64,000 nucleotides of DNA from Phytophthora hibernalis (GCA_012656075.1 JAAKBF010000071.1:1-64000); one strand, 5' to 3'. Shown: positions 23,462 to 34,018, counted from the stretch's first letter. Made by a program: numbers and translations. The notes: generated from the sequence alone by a model not told the origin.

Positions 23462-24348
23462 TGGCGTGTAGGATCACGCAGAAATTCTCACTACCAAATG
23501 GTATGAGTCCCACCACCAACACTCGCTTCCCCTTGTCAGTTCAACGAGCGTTGGATCAAACCTGAAGAGCAGGGGCGATCCCTTTCGACGGGTTGGATGT
23601 GAACCCTCTGTACGCCTAGGATGTATTAGGTCAACCCAATAACCTGCACCACTAGCCACGAGCGAGGGCTAGTATGCAATATTGCGCTTTCGCGCGAACC
23701 CCCGCAGTCCCTCAGAAGGAAGGGTACCGGTTGTCAAGCCTGATACGCGTTTGCCGAGGTAAAACCTCGGCGGGTAGTAAAATATGTATGGAACACTCGG
23801 TTCCACTATAATATATGGTGAACGACGCTTCTCGTCGCTCCCAACACTAGGCCACTCTAATCTCTTGGACTGACCAGCAACAAACCCTCGCTTCAATGTA
23901 CCTTAGGCTCGCTGACCAGCATCCCACAAGCCGAGCGTATCCAGACCCTAAGACAAGCTAGCTAGACTTACCGAAGACGGACTTGACCCTTGATGACTTG
24001 GGGGAAGACTGCTGATTTATTTGTGTTCATCTATGGCTCTGAGAGCCTCTGTAGTCAATCCTATAGCTAGTCCTATACGTAAATACAAATATCCAGTGTG
24101 AACAGATCCCAGTATGTGATCCTGTACGCGGCTCTATAATACCGAGGGTACGAAACTGAAATGGGTACAAACGAGGGCTCGTAGCCTCGGCCGGGAGTTT
24201 ATTATACCCGACCGAGGCCTCGGTCACTAAACTATCGTGGCCACTGGGTCGCGGGGAATGTAGTCAGCCAATCAGGGCACGCCGGTCACTTTCCTTCAGG
24301 AAGGGCAACCTTGCCGACTGGCGACCGAGCGCTCAAAACCCAACACCA
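23462..24348 (-). repeat. 3' LTR of the large Gypsy element (887 bp)
   Basis: Bounded by matches to the other LTR pieces. The end at 23462 reads TGGCGTGTAGGATCACGC and corresponds to the 5' LTR end next to the primer site (TGTCGTGTAGGACCACGC at 37971). The end at 24348 reads AACACCA, so on the - strand the LTR starts TGGTGTT and ends CGCCA, or CGACA in the other LTR. The first 73 bp differ from the 5' LTR stub at only about 3 positions. LTR scraps of the same family lie at 4124, 8165 and 17780. Confidence 0.8.
24198..24294 (+). promoter_or_regulatory. Candidate antisense promoter inside the 3' LTR, driving the accessory ORF
   Basis: On the + strand, upstream of the ATG at 24415, there is a TTTATTATACC phrase near 24198, a CCAAT box in AGCCAATCAG near 24265-24274, and TCACTTTCC at 24286-24294. 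The last fits the oomycete initiator consensus (TCAYTYY). The initiator lies about 120 bp before the ATG. This is pattern evidence only. Confidence 0.35.
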
Positions 24349-24360
24349 CTACTCCCCGCC
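24349..24360 (-). promoter_or_regulatory. Polypurine tract before the 3' LTR
   Basis: On the - strand GGCGGGGAGTAG lies immediately before the LTR start TGGTGTT. The position and purine richness (11 of 12 except C and T) fit the plus-strand priming site of a Gypsy element. Confidence 0.5.
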
Positions 24361-24414
24361 TCGACGCAACCTTCCACAAGTAGTGCGCGTCGTGGTGTTT
24401 CACATCTTCGCACC

Positions 24415-25988
24415 ATGGCTCATCCGTCGCGTCTTCTCGACGACGCCACCACCGCCGCTTTCGTGCCATCACTCCGGGGCGACGAGGTAGACTTCTCACC
24501 CTTCATCACCTCAACACCTTGCACTCCTTCTAACTCTTCGTTCCATCTTCCTTCGATATTACAGGCACGATCGCCGGAGCCTGCCGATGCTCCTGTCGAC
24601 GTTCCCGACCCTGTCGAACCTTCGGTACCGACTTCACAACATCTCGATGGTCCTCCGCCGGCTGATGATGGCGCAGCCGAAGGTTCACCGATTCGCACGC
24701 CTCCGTCATCTCCAGAAGCTTCGCCTGTCCTGGCATACCTGCTGCGCGGTACTCCCGCGGCGGTCTCCGGACCCTTAGGCGCCCGGGACGCTCGCCTTGT
24801 CTCGGTCGGGTGTCAGACCGACACCTCCGGCGTCGCTCCTCCTCGCGTTGCCTCGACCGAGCCTTCGGTCTCTTCTCTGCGCGAGCAGCGTCTCCTCCAG
24901 TTGGGTCAGCTCGTAGTTGGTGTCGCCTGTCAGCGTCCTCGGCGAGTCGATTCGTCGCTCGTCATCCGGATGAATCATGTCACAGACCTCGGTGAGGTTC
25001 TGAATGGCGCTGTGGCTCCCGCCCAACTTCCACCGGGTGAGGCTGAGCTCATTGTCGACCTGCGTAACGAGGTGGCAGAGCTCAAGGCTCGACTCGCTGA
25101 CACCGAGGACCGTCTCCAAGCAGAGATGCGAGAACGCGAGCAGTTCCAGCGTTTCAGCACAGCGACGAGAGTCGTACTCGTGACTCTCTGGATAGCCTGC
25201 GTCAGTCGTACATCGCTCTCAAGGACGGGCATCAACAGGCGGCCGCGCACCTGCGCCAGGCCAACGCTACCATCGCTGACCACGACCGCATCGTGGGGTT
25301 CTGGGCTTCTCGCGCGACCACGGCTGAGGTTTCGGTGACGTCGACGTAGCAACTCCTCCACCAGGACCGTGAGCGTTTCAAGGCTGGCTTGGTGGCCTAT
25401 ACCGAGCAGGTGGCCAAGTATCGGGTTGCCCTCGAGGCTTCTCACCAAGCCTTAGTCAATGCCGTTTCTCCTCAGGTTCAAGCCGTCGAAGCTCAGGTCG
25501 CGAGCCTGAAGCGGGCGAACTCCATTCTGCGTCGCCACGCTGCTCTCCACGAGCTCGATGTTGACACATTGGTACTTGCTTCTGCTGGTACGTTCTGCTC
25601 TTCTCTCCTTGCCCCATCGGTCTTCCTAAGCTCTTCTCTCCCTCGTTCAGATATTACTGCCGACACCATCGACTGGGGGTTGCTCGGACTCTCTCCTCCG
25701 AGCATCACTTCGAAGCGCAGTCGGAGCGCGTCTTCGAAGAGCTCGGAAAAGAGTGATTAAGAGTCCAAGGCCTTGGGCCCGGGGCCTAAGCCCCCGTGCA
25801 GGCAGCGTCGGCTGCGGGTGATGCCTCCAAAGATTCAGACGACCTGCCGCTCATTCCATCGGTGTCCCAGCGTCGAAGGCATCGGCGCAAGCGTCTCCGG
25901 CAGCAAGCATCTCAAGCTCCGTCTCCGCAGACGACACCGGCGCATCCTACACATGTTCCATCGGGACCGCCGAAGTCGACCCTTCCTC
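24415..25988 (+). pseudogene. Gypsy accessory (antisense) ORF, N-terminal two thirds
   Basis: Starts at ATG 24415 (ACCATGGCTC, good context), 66 bp from the LTR end. Residues 1 to about 150 are Pro/Ser/Ala-rich. About residues 150-200 hold a conserved block (LREQRLLQLGQLVVGVACQ), and a coiled coil (ELIVDLRNEVAELKARL, heptad spaced) starts near residue 215. After a frame change near 25150 the helix continues (ATIADHDRIVGFWASR...EAQVASLKRANSIL). A putative 63-bp intron sits at 25588-25650. A stop at 25758-25760 is shared with copy 1. Beyond it comes a basic/Pro-rich tract (PLIPSVSQRRR). The ORF is cut at 25988 by a hAT remnant. I recognise no known family. It lies between pol and the 3' LTR and points against pol. 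Confidence 0.75.
25588..25650 (+). other. Putative intron in accessory ORF, copy 2
   Basis: GTACGT donor and TTCAG acceptor, 63 bp, identical in position to 1445-1507. The downstream exon reads DITADTIDWGLLGLSPPS. The counterpart in the 16.6 kb copy has a diverged interval between conserved flanks, which supports removal by splicing. Confidence 0.6.
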
Positions 25989-27011
25989 AATTAAAGTACT
26001 GTGCGGGTCCTACGGACCCGCATAGCAATCTTGCCGAACTCGGCGAGTCGGTACGTCGGATACCCGGGTGCCGTAACACTTTCAGTCGAGAATCGTTTGC
26101 CTCGGCGACTCGTAAAGCGCTCGCGCGCTGTTGTCTACCCGTTGGTGGAGGACACTTGATTAAGTACAGTGGTCAGCAGAACTCGACTGACCTTGGAAAA
26201 TTGGCTGGCTTGGTTGCCTGGTATTCAACGAGAGTGAGCCACTACCTGACCCGGAAGGGCCGAATCGCTAGCGGATAACTCAGCGAGGGTCAACAACGCC
26301 GACCTAACTCGGCGATTATTGTGATTGCTACGTAGAATGCCACGTCTGACAAAACTGTGTGTTTGCAATACCATAACTATTGCCGCAAAACGGGATCAGG
26401 ATTGCGCTTGTTTTCGTAGGTACCAGAAAACCAAGTTTCAAACAAACGAAGAGAAGAGGAGAAAATGGTCAAGGGAGCGATGCTCCGAGTAACTACAGTC
26501 CGGTGACAGCCAAGGCAGCTGTGGTGCTAGAGAATACCGCCTTGCGGTAACAGTATTTCCGGCTGTAGAGAACGCTCTCTCCGACGGTGCGGAAGTTGCA
26601 ACGCAACCAAGACATTTGCGAGCCAGTTTTGCCTGTGTTGGAAAAGCACCTCCGTGGATCCACCTTTTATCTAAACCCCAGCGAGTCATAGCTTGCGCGA
26701 TCGCCGTTCAAATCCTATCCCCGAGTGCTTGCCAGGATAATGTTCGACCTCAAGGGTCCAACTACGAGTTGTGAACTCTTCTTTGAGGTAGTAAAGTGTC
26801 AGGGCCTGTCCTCGGTCAGTCCAAATGTACGTCGTGATGCAATAGTAACAACATTCCTTTGCAAGTGGATCCTTCACCTTGACACGGAGTTCTTCGGCAA
26901 TACGCATGATATCTTCGCGAACTTGGGTTCTACCGGGAAGGTGTAGTTTAAGTGCAGTCAAATCGGTGATAAACTTGATGAGCCTTCGAAAGCCGAGGTC
27001 CTCAACTACAT
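25989..27011 (-). mobile_element. hAT transposon remnant inside the accessory ORF
   Basis: Accessory-ORF homology stops at 25988 and resumes near 27012. Between them, minus-strand reading gives two hAT transposase pieces. The segment 26961-26686 has KECCYYCITTYIWTDRGQAL and RSWTLEVEHYPGKHSG. The segment 26689-26438 has the C-terminal dimerisation domain (CVATSAPSERAFSTAGN). The middle of the transposase is deleted. Near the left edge a 21-bp palindrome, TGCGGGTCC-TAC-GGACCCGCA (26003-26023), and the repeat block 26321-26373 are present. CAGCGAGGGTC at 26281 resembles a hAT terminus. Exact ends and target duplication are not clear. Confidence 0.7.
26321..26373. repeat. Dispersed repeat block, copy b
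   Basis: Counterpart of 19287-19343 (shared CACGTCTGAC and TTTGCAATACCA), beyond the 3' side of the hAT C-terminal coding remnant. Confidence 0.45.
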
Positions 27012-28878
27012 GTGTCCGCCTGGGTCTCCACCGGTATCTCCGCCTGTATCTCCGCCGAGTGGTTCACTTCCAAGTCCTCCACCTGGATCTCCACCGAGTC
27101 CTCCGCCTGGATCTCCACCGGCCTCCGGATCCTCGGTGCCCCGACCCCGGCCGAAGTCATTGACGTGTCGGGTGATGAGGTCGATACCGATGCACGGACG
27201 GCCGCGATCCTCGCTTATGGGTCGTTTTCTTCAGCAGTGGTTTCGCCGTCTCGTCGTGATGGTCGGCCCACCCGCAGTGCGTCGGTATTGGCCACTTTGC
27301 GGTCTCAGAGGGAACTAGAGACTCTGGAGGCGCCTGATGACTTCATCATTGGCTCCCCGTCATCGTCCAAGTCTTCTCAGACCTCGGGGTCGCCTATTGT
27401 TTCGGCTTCGCCCAAAAGCTCAGTGACCCCAACGCCGCCAGTATCGTCGCAGACGGTCTCGGTCGTGACTCCATCGACTCCGTCGGTCTCGACTCAGCTT
27501 ACCCCGACTCCACCGAGCGTGCCGGCTGTTCCTTTACCGCAACCGGTCTCCGCATCATTACCGTCGTCGGGTGGGATACCAATCACCTCGTCGGTCACGA
27601 CTCCTGTAACCTCGGTGGCGGTGCCTACTCCGGTCTCTACGATTGTGGTACCGTCGGCCAGTGCTGGGTTAATTGTAGGGCCCACCGATGGTTCGACGCC
27701 TCCAGCTACTGCCGCTCAAGGGCATACACCGAGGTCTCGGTCGGGTCTCCGGCGGTCACACACCCAAGTGACGGCTACGGTTTCCACGCTTCCTGGCACC
27801 GACCCAAGTACTTTCACGCCGGCGGTGCCTACTGCGCCAGTCACACCGTCACAGCGCCTTGTCCTGATGGCTGGTCCGTACTTGGTACCCGGGCTCACTG
27901 CTCCGGGTGCACAAGAGGCCTGGTGCCAGATCCATAACAGCAACCTGACTCCGCCCATTGCTCGCGGTGTTGAGTCCCCGTGCTCGGTGGCTGGCATCCA
28001 GGTCATGGCCGATTGGATCAACCCTGGTCACCCGTGGCAGCAAGTGCGCTCGAAGTTGCCGGAGAACCCATGCTGTTTCATCATTGACCAGCATCCGCCA
28101 GGCTCAAAAATTTCGACTCGTGCCACTGGATTAGCTCGGTTCGTCAAGATGTGGCGTCAATTCCAGGGCGTGTCCACCGACCGAACCGAGAAAGCAGACC
28201 TCGGTCTGGCACTATGGGAGCGACGCCACTGTGTCCAAATCTCGGCCGTTGAAGCTTTCCTCCGAAGCATGACTCAGAGGCTCGGAGATAACCCCTCGGT
28301 CATCACGTTACGGGCAGCATGGGCTGAGTACAACAAGGCTTGGAACCTCAGAGCGGATCGTTTGCGTCAGCAGATGTATATCGCTGTTGGGAGTGGTGCG
28401 TCGAGCTTTCCGACAAGCCTCGTGAAACCCTGACCGAGTTTTTGTTGAAACCCAGATACCTCCAATACTCGTTCAAAGTGATTGAATGGACCCCGACGTT
28501 CGAGTATTGGGCTGGCGAGCTCGCAACTCTGGATGCTCCTCAACTGTGGCGGAACGGTTGGGTGGTCGCGCCCTCCAGTCACTCCCATTCAACACGACGT
28601 TCGCGACGTGCAATTCTCCGGTACCGGTATTCGTATCTCGTGGCATGACCAAGGCGGAGGTGGTTTCGGGTATCATGGTGGATTCGTCCTTGGCTCCAAG
28701 TTTGATCGTGGCGTCTTGGGTCCCTCAGGCTTTGGTTGCTGCTCCTCCAGGACCAGCGGATGATGAAGGAAGGATGAAGGCCAAACCGAGGACCTGCTGC
28801 CACTCCAACATCCGCCGACGTGGCCAAACATCGAACCTGGATGTGTTGGCTGACTTAGCTTCCTCCGCCGACGTCTAG
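27012..28878 (+). pseudogene. Gypsy accessory (antisense) ORF, C-terminal part
   Basis: Continues the accessory protein. First comes a Pro/Ser tract of repeated short units, then an acidic patch (VIDVSGDEVDTDAR) and a long Ser/Thr/Pro-rich linker. The conserved C-terminal domain follows (PGAQEAWCQIHN, SPCSVAGIQVMADWINPGHP, WQQVRSKLPENPCC, FVKMWRQFQGVS, EKADLGLALWERRH, AVEAFLRSMTQRLGD, RAAWAEYNKAWNLRADRLR). The 473-codon open frame 27012-28433 breaks near 28385, where the other copies read YRCWEWSVE. Another frame continues FKVIEWTPTFEYWAGELATL, and the ORF ends about 28878. The domain also occurs at 59481-60200 and 15400-14540. It has many Trp and no transmembrane segment. Function unknown. 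The coiled coil, low complexity and helical C-domain are loosely gag-like. Confidence 0.75.
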
Positions 28879-29815
28879 ACCTCGGTCTGGCGCTGCTGTG
28901 CTTCGTCGTTCATTCCGCTTGCTGATCTTACGCTGTCCGAGCTCCGTAGGTCATTACGGGTGTTGTTCAGGCTCTTCTAGTTCCACTTAATCCAAGTCGA
29001 CTTCGTGTTCGTTCACGTCATATACACATATACAATTTTAATGCAGTAGTCATCTTCGTCTGACACTACGGGCTGCATAATAACGAGTCTTCGAGTTCAA
29101 CAAAGCTGGTAAGCCCAGCTTGTAGTTACTGACAAAAAACACAATCGCGTTCCTTGACTCGGTTGACCTTCAGGTGCCACGGGGACAACATCACTGCGAA
29201 GTGGGGCGTAGGACCGAACAATGTCTTCGACTTATGTACCCACTCCAGTGTCGAGAACCGAGTGCAGACGTGGATAGTTCGTCCGACCAGCTGAGTGTAG
29301 CACACTTTCAACAGTAGCAGCAAAGTTAACACCTCCTCCTCGGCCGGGTGGTAATTCATCTCGGCGCCTTTCAGTACGCGGCCGCAGAACCGCACGGTGT
29401 GTAACTTGTCATCGTGATACTGCATCAGAGTGGAACTCAGAGCCCACTCATTAGCAAATAACGTCACGTGCACCTCTTTGGCACGGGCGAAGTGTCGTAG
29501 TATCTCCTCTTGCTAATCTCACGTTGTCCGAGCTCCGTAGTTCATTACCGTCCTCTTAATCCAAATCTACTTCGAGTTCGTTCACATCATATACACATAC
29601 ACAATTTAATGCAGTAGTCATATTCGTCTGACGGTACGGGCTGCATAATCCACGTAGGCAGTTCATCTCGTCACTTCTCCGTCAAAACCGAGCCTCCCAG
29701 GAGACTCGGTCGTTCAGTAATCAGTGACTTCCATTCTGGTACAGTATTATTTTTCGTCCGCTTCTACGGGTTGTACCAACCCCTTAGGCAGTTCAATCCT
29801 CGGTAGCGTTTCGAG
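28879..29815. other. Duplicated spacer flanking an extra RNase H fragment
   Basis: The spacer after pol is present twice, at about 28930-29078 and 29512-29665. Both have TGTCCGAGCTCCGTAG, TTCGTTCAC.TCATATACACA and AATGCAGTAGTCAT. Between them lies a minus-strand copy of RT-connection/RNase H sequence (29473-29126: FANEWALSSTLMQYHDDKL, QLVGRTIHVCTRFSTLEW), a second copy of about 32567-32990. The remainder to 29815 is non-coding. Confidence 0.75.
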
Positions 29816-32420
29816 CTAGTCCTCTTCGGCCACCTGAACCATTTGGAGTCGTCGTTCGCTGCGTCGAGTTCGCAAATAGTCGTAAAGCAACCCGCCGCAC
29901 GACAAGTTCGATGCTGGTTCCCAGGTAGGCTCGTCGTGGCCGACCCACTTCACCTTAAACTGTCTGACAGCGCGATTAGTGCTCGTTGTTAGGGGTGATT
30001 GATCGTCCAGAATAGCCTCTACTTCGTATTCGCCTGCCACTCTGTCAGGCTCCCAGCTATCTTCCGGTAACAGCTCCTCTTCGAAATAAATCCTCGTATC
30101 CTCGGTCGCCTCAGCTGTCAGCCGACTCCTCGGTCGGTCGCCATATTCGTTCGCCGCCTTGAGCCGCGAGACATGCACCACCGGGTAGAACCGATAACCA
30201 CTTCGATCCGGCAGCTCTAGTTCATATGCGAACTCTTCAACCTTCTTCTTGATTCGGAATGGCCCGTGCCATCGGTGTGCTAGCTTCTTGGTCAATCCTG
30301 GTTTCACGCGCTCCATGTAGAGCCACACCTTGATCCCAGGCTCGAATAGATACCTCGGTGCTTCTTCGATAGCTTCGGGAGATGCCCCAGGATCTTCCTG
30401 CCTGGTGTCCGTGGTTTCGTTGCCGTCGGTTTCCGTCGTTGTTCCCTGTCCTTCGCATCCAATGGTACCCTGACCTGTCGCGGTTCGGTGCTACGTTGTT
30501 CTCGCTATCATTCTCTGGTATCCTCGGTACTGCTGCTGCATCACGTCGGTTAAGCGACTCGTTGTGCTCGCGGGATCTCCGAGCTTTCTCGACCTTCTGG
30601 TACTCTATCGCCATTTTCCATGCTATTTCTTGTTGTTGGTTCACTTCTCGGCGCCATGCTAGCGCATCTGTTTGCCCTCAGGATCCTCGTTTTAGCGACG
30701 GCGACATTGCTCGCAGCGTCCCACCCATAAACAAGGTAGAACGGAGTATCCTTCCGAGTGCCGTCCTGAGAGTTGTTGATAGTGAAGACAAGTCGTTCGG
30801 CGATCTCGTCCCAGTCTTGTTGCAACGGGCCTTCCGCATACACTCGCACTGACTGCATGACGGTCTTGACTGATCGTTCTTGCTGACCATTTGCTTGCGG
30901 ACGATAACTCAACGTGGCCCCTCGACCGAGATTGCATCATCTCAGCAAATGCTTGGAAAACCTTGCTCATGAACCGAGGGTCTCGGTCATGGCGAATCAT
31001 CGTTGGCGCCCCGAACCTTCGGTAGACACACTCTTCGAACGCTTGAGCGACTTTTAATGCGGTAGTATCTGACATGGCTTTCCCCATAACGAATCCCGTG
31101 AACGAGCAATGAAACAGTAGCAACGCGGTATTTCCTCGCCGAGACTTCGGCAATGGTATGACAAAATCCATCGACACCAACTGGAATGGTCTCTCGACTA
31201 GTACATTCCCTGGAGAGTACCCTCGGAGCTGAGGTCGACTTTTGCTCGGGCTGCAGTCTGGGCAGGACCGCACATGCCGCTCAACGTCTGCGTACAGTCC
31301 GACCCAATAATAATCCATTTTCGCTCGGTGATATCTTCGACCGATACCTTGGTGGCCACCTTCTAACGAGTCGTGGCAGCTCTGTAATACTTCCTGAATA
31401 ATCGTTGTGGGTACCACCAGTCGCATCTTAGTCTCTTCTTGGTTTTCGTTACTCCACCGACGGTTCGCTCCGATAATATATAACACACCGTCCTCGCTTA
31501 GCGCAAACTTGTCGGCCATTTTCCATGCATCTCTCGCCGCACTGTAACTCAGGCTAGCTTCTTCGCCTCGGAGAACAGCCTTGAGGTTTACTCACCTCAG
31601 CCCCTCGTCCTGGGCAGCGGAGATCCTCCGCTTTCGCTCTTCTTGAATGGTTACCGGGTCGACGTCGTTTGCATTCGGTGCTCTGACGCTTGCCTCGGTC
31701 ATTGGTAGCTCGGTTTGTGCTGCGTTCTGAGTCTCTGAGGCTACCTTATCTGCTTCGTCTCGTCGTGTTGTGTCATCCTGGACCATCACCGAGGGCTCGT
31801 TCACAAACCGGACACGCTTCTTCAGTGCTCTCGCTTGTCGGCGGGTCGTGCCGGTTATGTAATCCGGCACGTCCATCACAAAATCGAAAAAGATTTGTTA
31901 CGGGGTGCTTGGCGGGCAACACGGGTCCGGGCTAGGTTGATCGACGCTCTGTCGTCGGTGGTCGCTTCGCCGAGTGTTGGCGTGGCGGCCTCCGGGAAGG
32001 CTCATAGATGACTTCGTCGATTCGGTTGAGCTCGACTAACTCCGTTTTCCTGGTTTCGGTCGAAACCACGCTTGACTGTTTGCTGTTGAGAGCTTCTGTA
32101 GCTAACGAGTCTGCAGCTGCATTGAACTCTCGGATCACGTGGAGATATTTCACTGACCGAAGCTTGGCTGTGAGTTCTCGGTGGTGGTTGAGTTGGGTCA
32201 CCAGAGTTTCCTTCCGACAGGCCATCACCCCTAGGGACTGCTGGATCGCGAGTCTCGAGTCTCCCACCACGATTAAATCCTCGGTGCCGTGCTCGAGCGC
32301 CGCCAAGACACCATTGATCATGCCTGCGTACTCAGCGAGGTTTACTGTGGTGGTCTCGAGATCAGACCCGCAGCCGTCACTACCGTCCATTCCGGTAATT
32401 TCCATAATATCCATGAGCAA
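29816..32420 (-). pseudogene. Gypsy pol: RNase H C-terminus, integrase and chromodomain
   Basis: Reading leftward: RNase H end and tether (GSDLETTTVNLAEYAGMING, VVGDSRLAIQQSLG) from 32420. Next is the integrase zinc finger (HDSLEGGHQ, RRYHRAKMDYYW, CPDC), the core with LVSMDFVIPLP and IRHDRDPRF, then SYRPQANGQQERSVKTVMQS and the GPFRIKKKVEEFAYELEL linker. The chromodomain-like end is KWVGHDEPTWEPASNLS (29960-29900). Frame breaks occur near 30920 (a GGGG run), 30670 and 30480. The first is shared with the copy at 61.6 kb. Integrase would insert cDNA into the genome, and the chromodomain could steer it to chromatin. Confidence 0.85.
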
Positions 32421-34018
32421 CTACATACCCGCCATTCTTCTCCGTCTTGGCTGAGCCATCAAAAGACATCACCACGCCATTGTAAGTTATCGGTAGACTT
32501 GCGTAAAGCAAGTGCGGATCCATTCGAGCAGTCGGCGATCCTCGTGACGGTGGTGTCACCGGTGCTAACGAGTCTTCCAGTTCAACAAAGCTGGTAAGCC
32601 CAGCTTGTCGTAGCTGAGCAAAAGTACAATCGCGTTCTTTGACTCGGTTGACCTTCAGATGCCACGGGGACAACATGACTGCGAAGTGGGTCGTGCGACC
32701 GAACAATGTCTTCGACTTATGTAGTCGAGAACCGAGTGTAGACGTGGATGGTGTGTCCGACCAGCTGGGTATAACACACTTTCAACAGTAACAGCAAGGC
32801 CAACACCTCCTTCTTGGCCGGGTGGCAATTCATCTCGGCGTCTTTCAGTACGCGGCGCAGAACCGCACGGGGTGCAACTTGTCGTCATGATACTGCATCA
32901 GAGTGGAACTCAGATCCCAGTTATTAGCAAATAGCGTCACATGCACCTCTTTGGCTAGGTCAAATTGTCGTAGTATCGGCGCGTCTGCAACCTTATGTTG
33001 TAGCACAGCGAAGCTTTGGTGAGCCACGGAAGAGTTCCCTGCCGGTGTAAAATCCTCATCCTTAAGTTGGTACAGGGCGGCCCCGTAGGCTGCAAAGTCT
33101 TGGATGAATCGGCTGTAATAGTTCAACGCACCGAGGAATGACTGCATTCCTTTCTTCGATGACGGGAACGGCAGCTCCGTCACTATCTTCAACTTCTTCG
33201 GATCGGCCCGGATCCCGTCGGCCGACATTTCATGCGACAGAAAATCCACTCGGCCTTGTACAAAAATGCTCTTCGTGAAACTCACACTTTTCGACACTCA
33301 CCAAACCGTTGAAGCAGTCGGTCCAGGGTGGCTAGACAAGAGTCAAAAGTCTCGGAGCCGAAACAAATATCATTCACGAACGACGCCGATCGAACACTGG
33401 CACCAACGAGGATTCATCTGCTTCTCCTGTGGAGAACATATCCGCTACATGGCTAATCACCAGTTGGGTTACAGCGATGAGCGTCACCGAGGACTCACGG
33501 TCAGCCTCGAACTTGGTCGGGAAAGCTGTCGAAGCCTCGGACAGTTGTGCAGAACCGTCGGTCACACCTGTTCTTGCGGCTTCAGCCGACCGCATCAACT
33601 CAGAGAACTGGTTCCAACCGCCCTTGGGCTAAACGAACCCCCATAGAGCGTTATCGATCATTCGTTGGTAGATCATTGGTGCGTTTGTCAGACCAAACGG
33701 CATACGCAGCCACTCAAAGTGGCCGAGTGCACAAACAAAAGCCGAGGTTTTCCGAGCTCCCATCGTCATCATTATTGCCCAACATCCGCTAGCTGCTTCT
33801 AAGGAACAGAACCACAGGTAGGCTTCTAGGTCCGTTAGCAAATCGTCGACCAGCGGCATGGCATATTCCATGATCGCGGTGATTGCATTCACCATCTTGT
33901 AATCAATGGACAGGCGAATATCAACGCCGTTCTTCTTCAACACGATCACAATCGGGGATGCCCAAGGGCTGTCCGAGAACTCTTCCAACCGAGCTTTCAA
34001 CAAGCCTTTCAGTAACAC
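32420..34018 (-). pseudogene. Gypsy pol: reverse transcriptase and RNase H
   Basis: RT starts around 34018 (SDSPWASPIVIVLKKNGVDI, then LSIDYKMVNAITAI and GHFEWLRMPFGLTNAPMIYQ). An in-frame TAG sits near 33630 where the 8.7 kb copy has a sense codon. The palm motif reads FVNDICFG near 33372 instead of F/YVDD, so one catalytic Asp is Asn. RT thumb/connection (FLSHEMSADGIRADPKKL, QSFLGALNYYSRFI) follows at 33297-32845. RNase H (FDGSAKTEKNGGYVV) lies near 32460. Frame changes are near 33300 and 32850. Confidence 0.85.

Noticed and set aside
24316..24332. TGGCGACCGAGCGC as a primer binding site for a + strand element
   Set aside because: It lies inside the LTR as defined by the matching ends at 8684 and 24348. 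The true primer site is at 37952-37968 on the - strand, next to gag.
30382..30852. 156-codon + strand frame opposite integrase (repeated at 61227-61583)
   Set aside because: It is the complement of a conserved integrase coding region, and its persistence follows from that.
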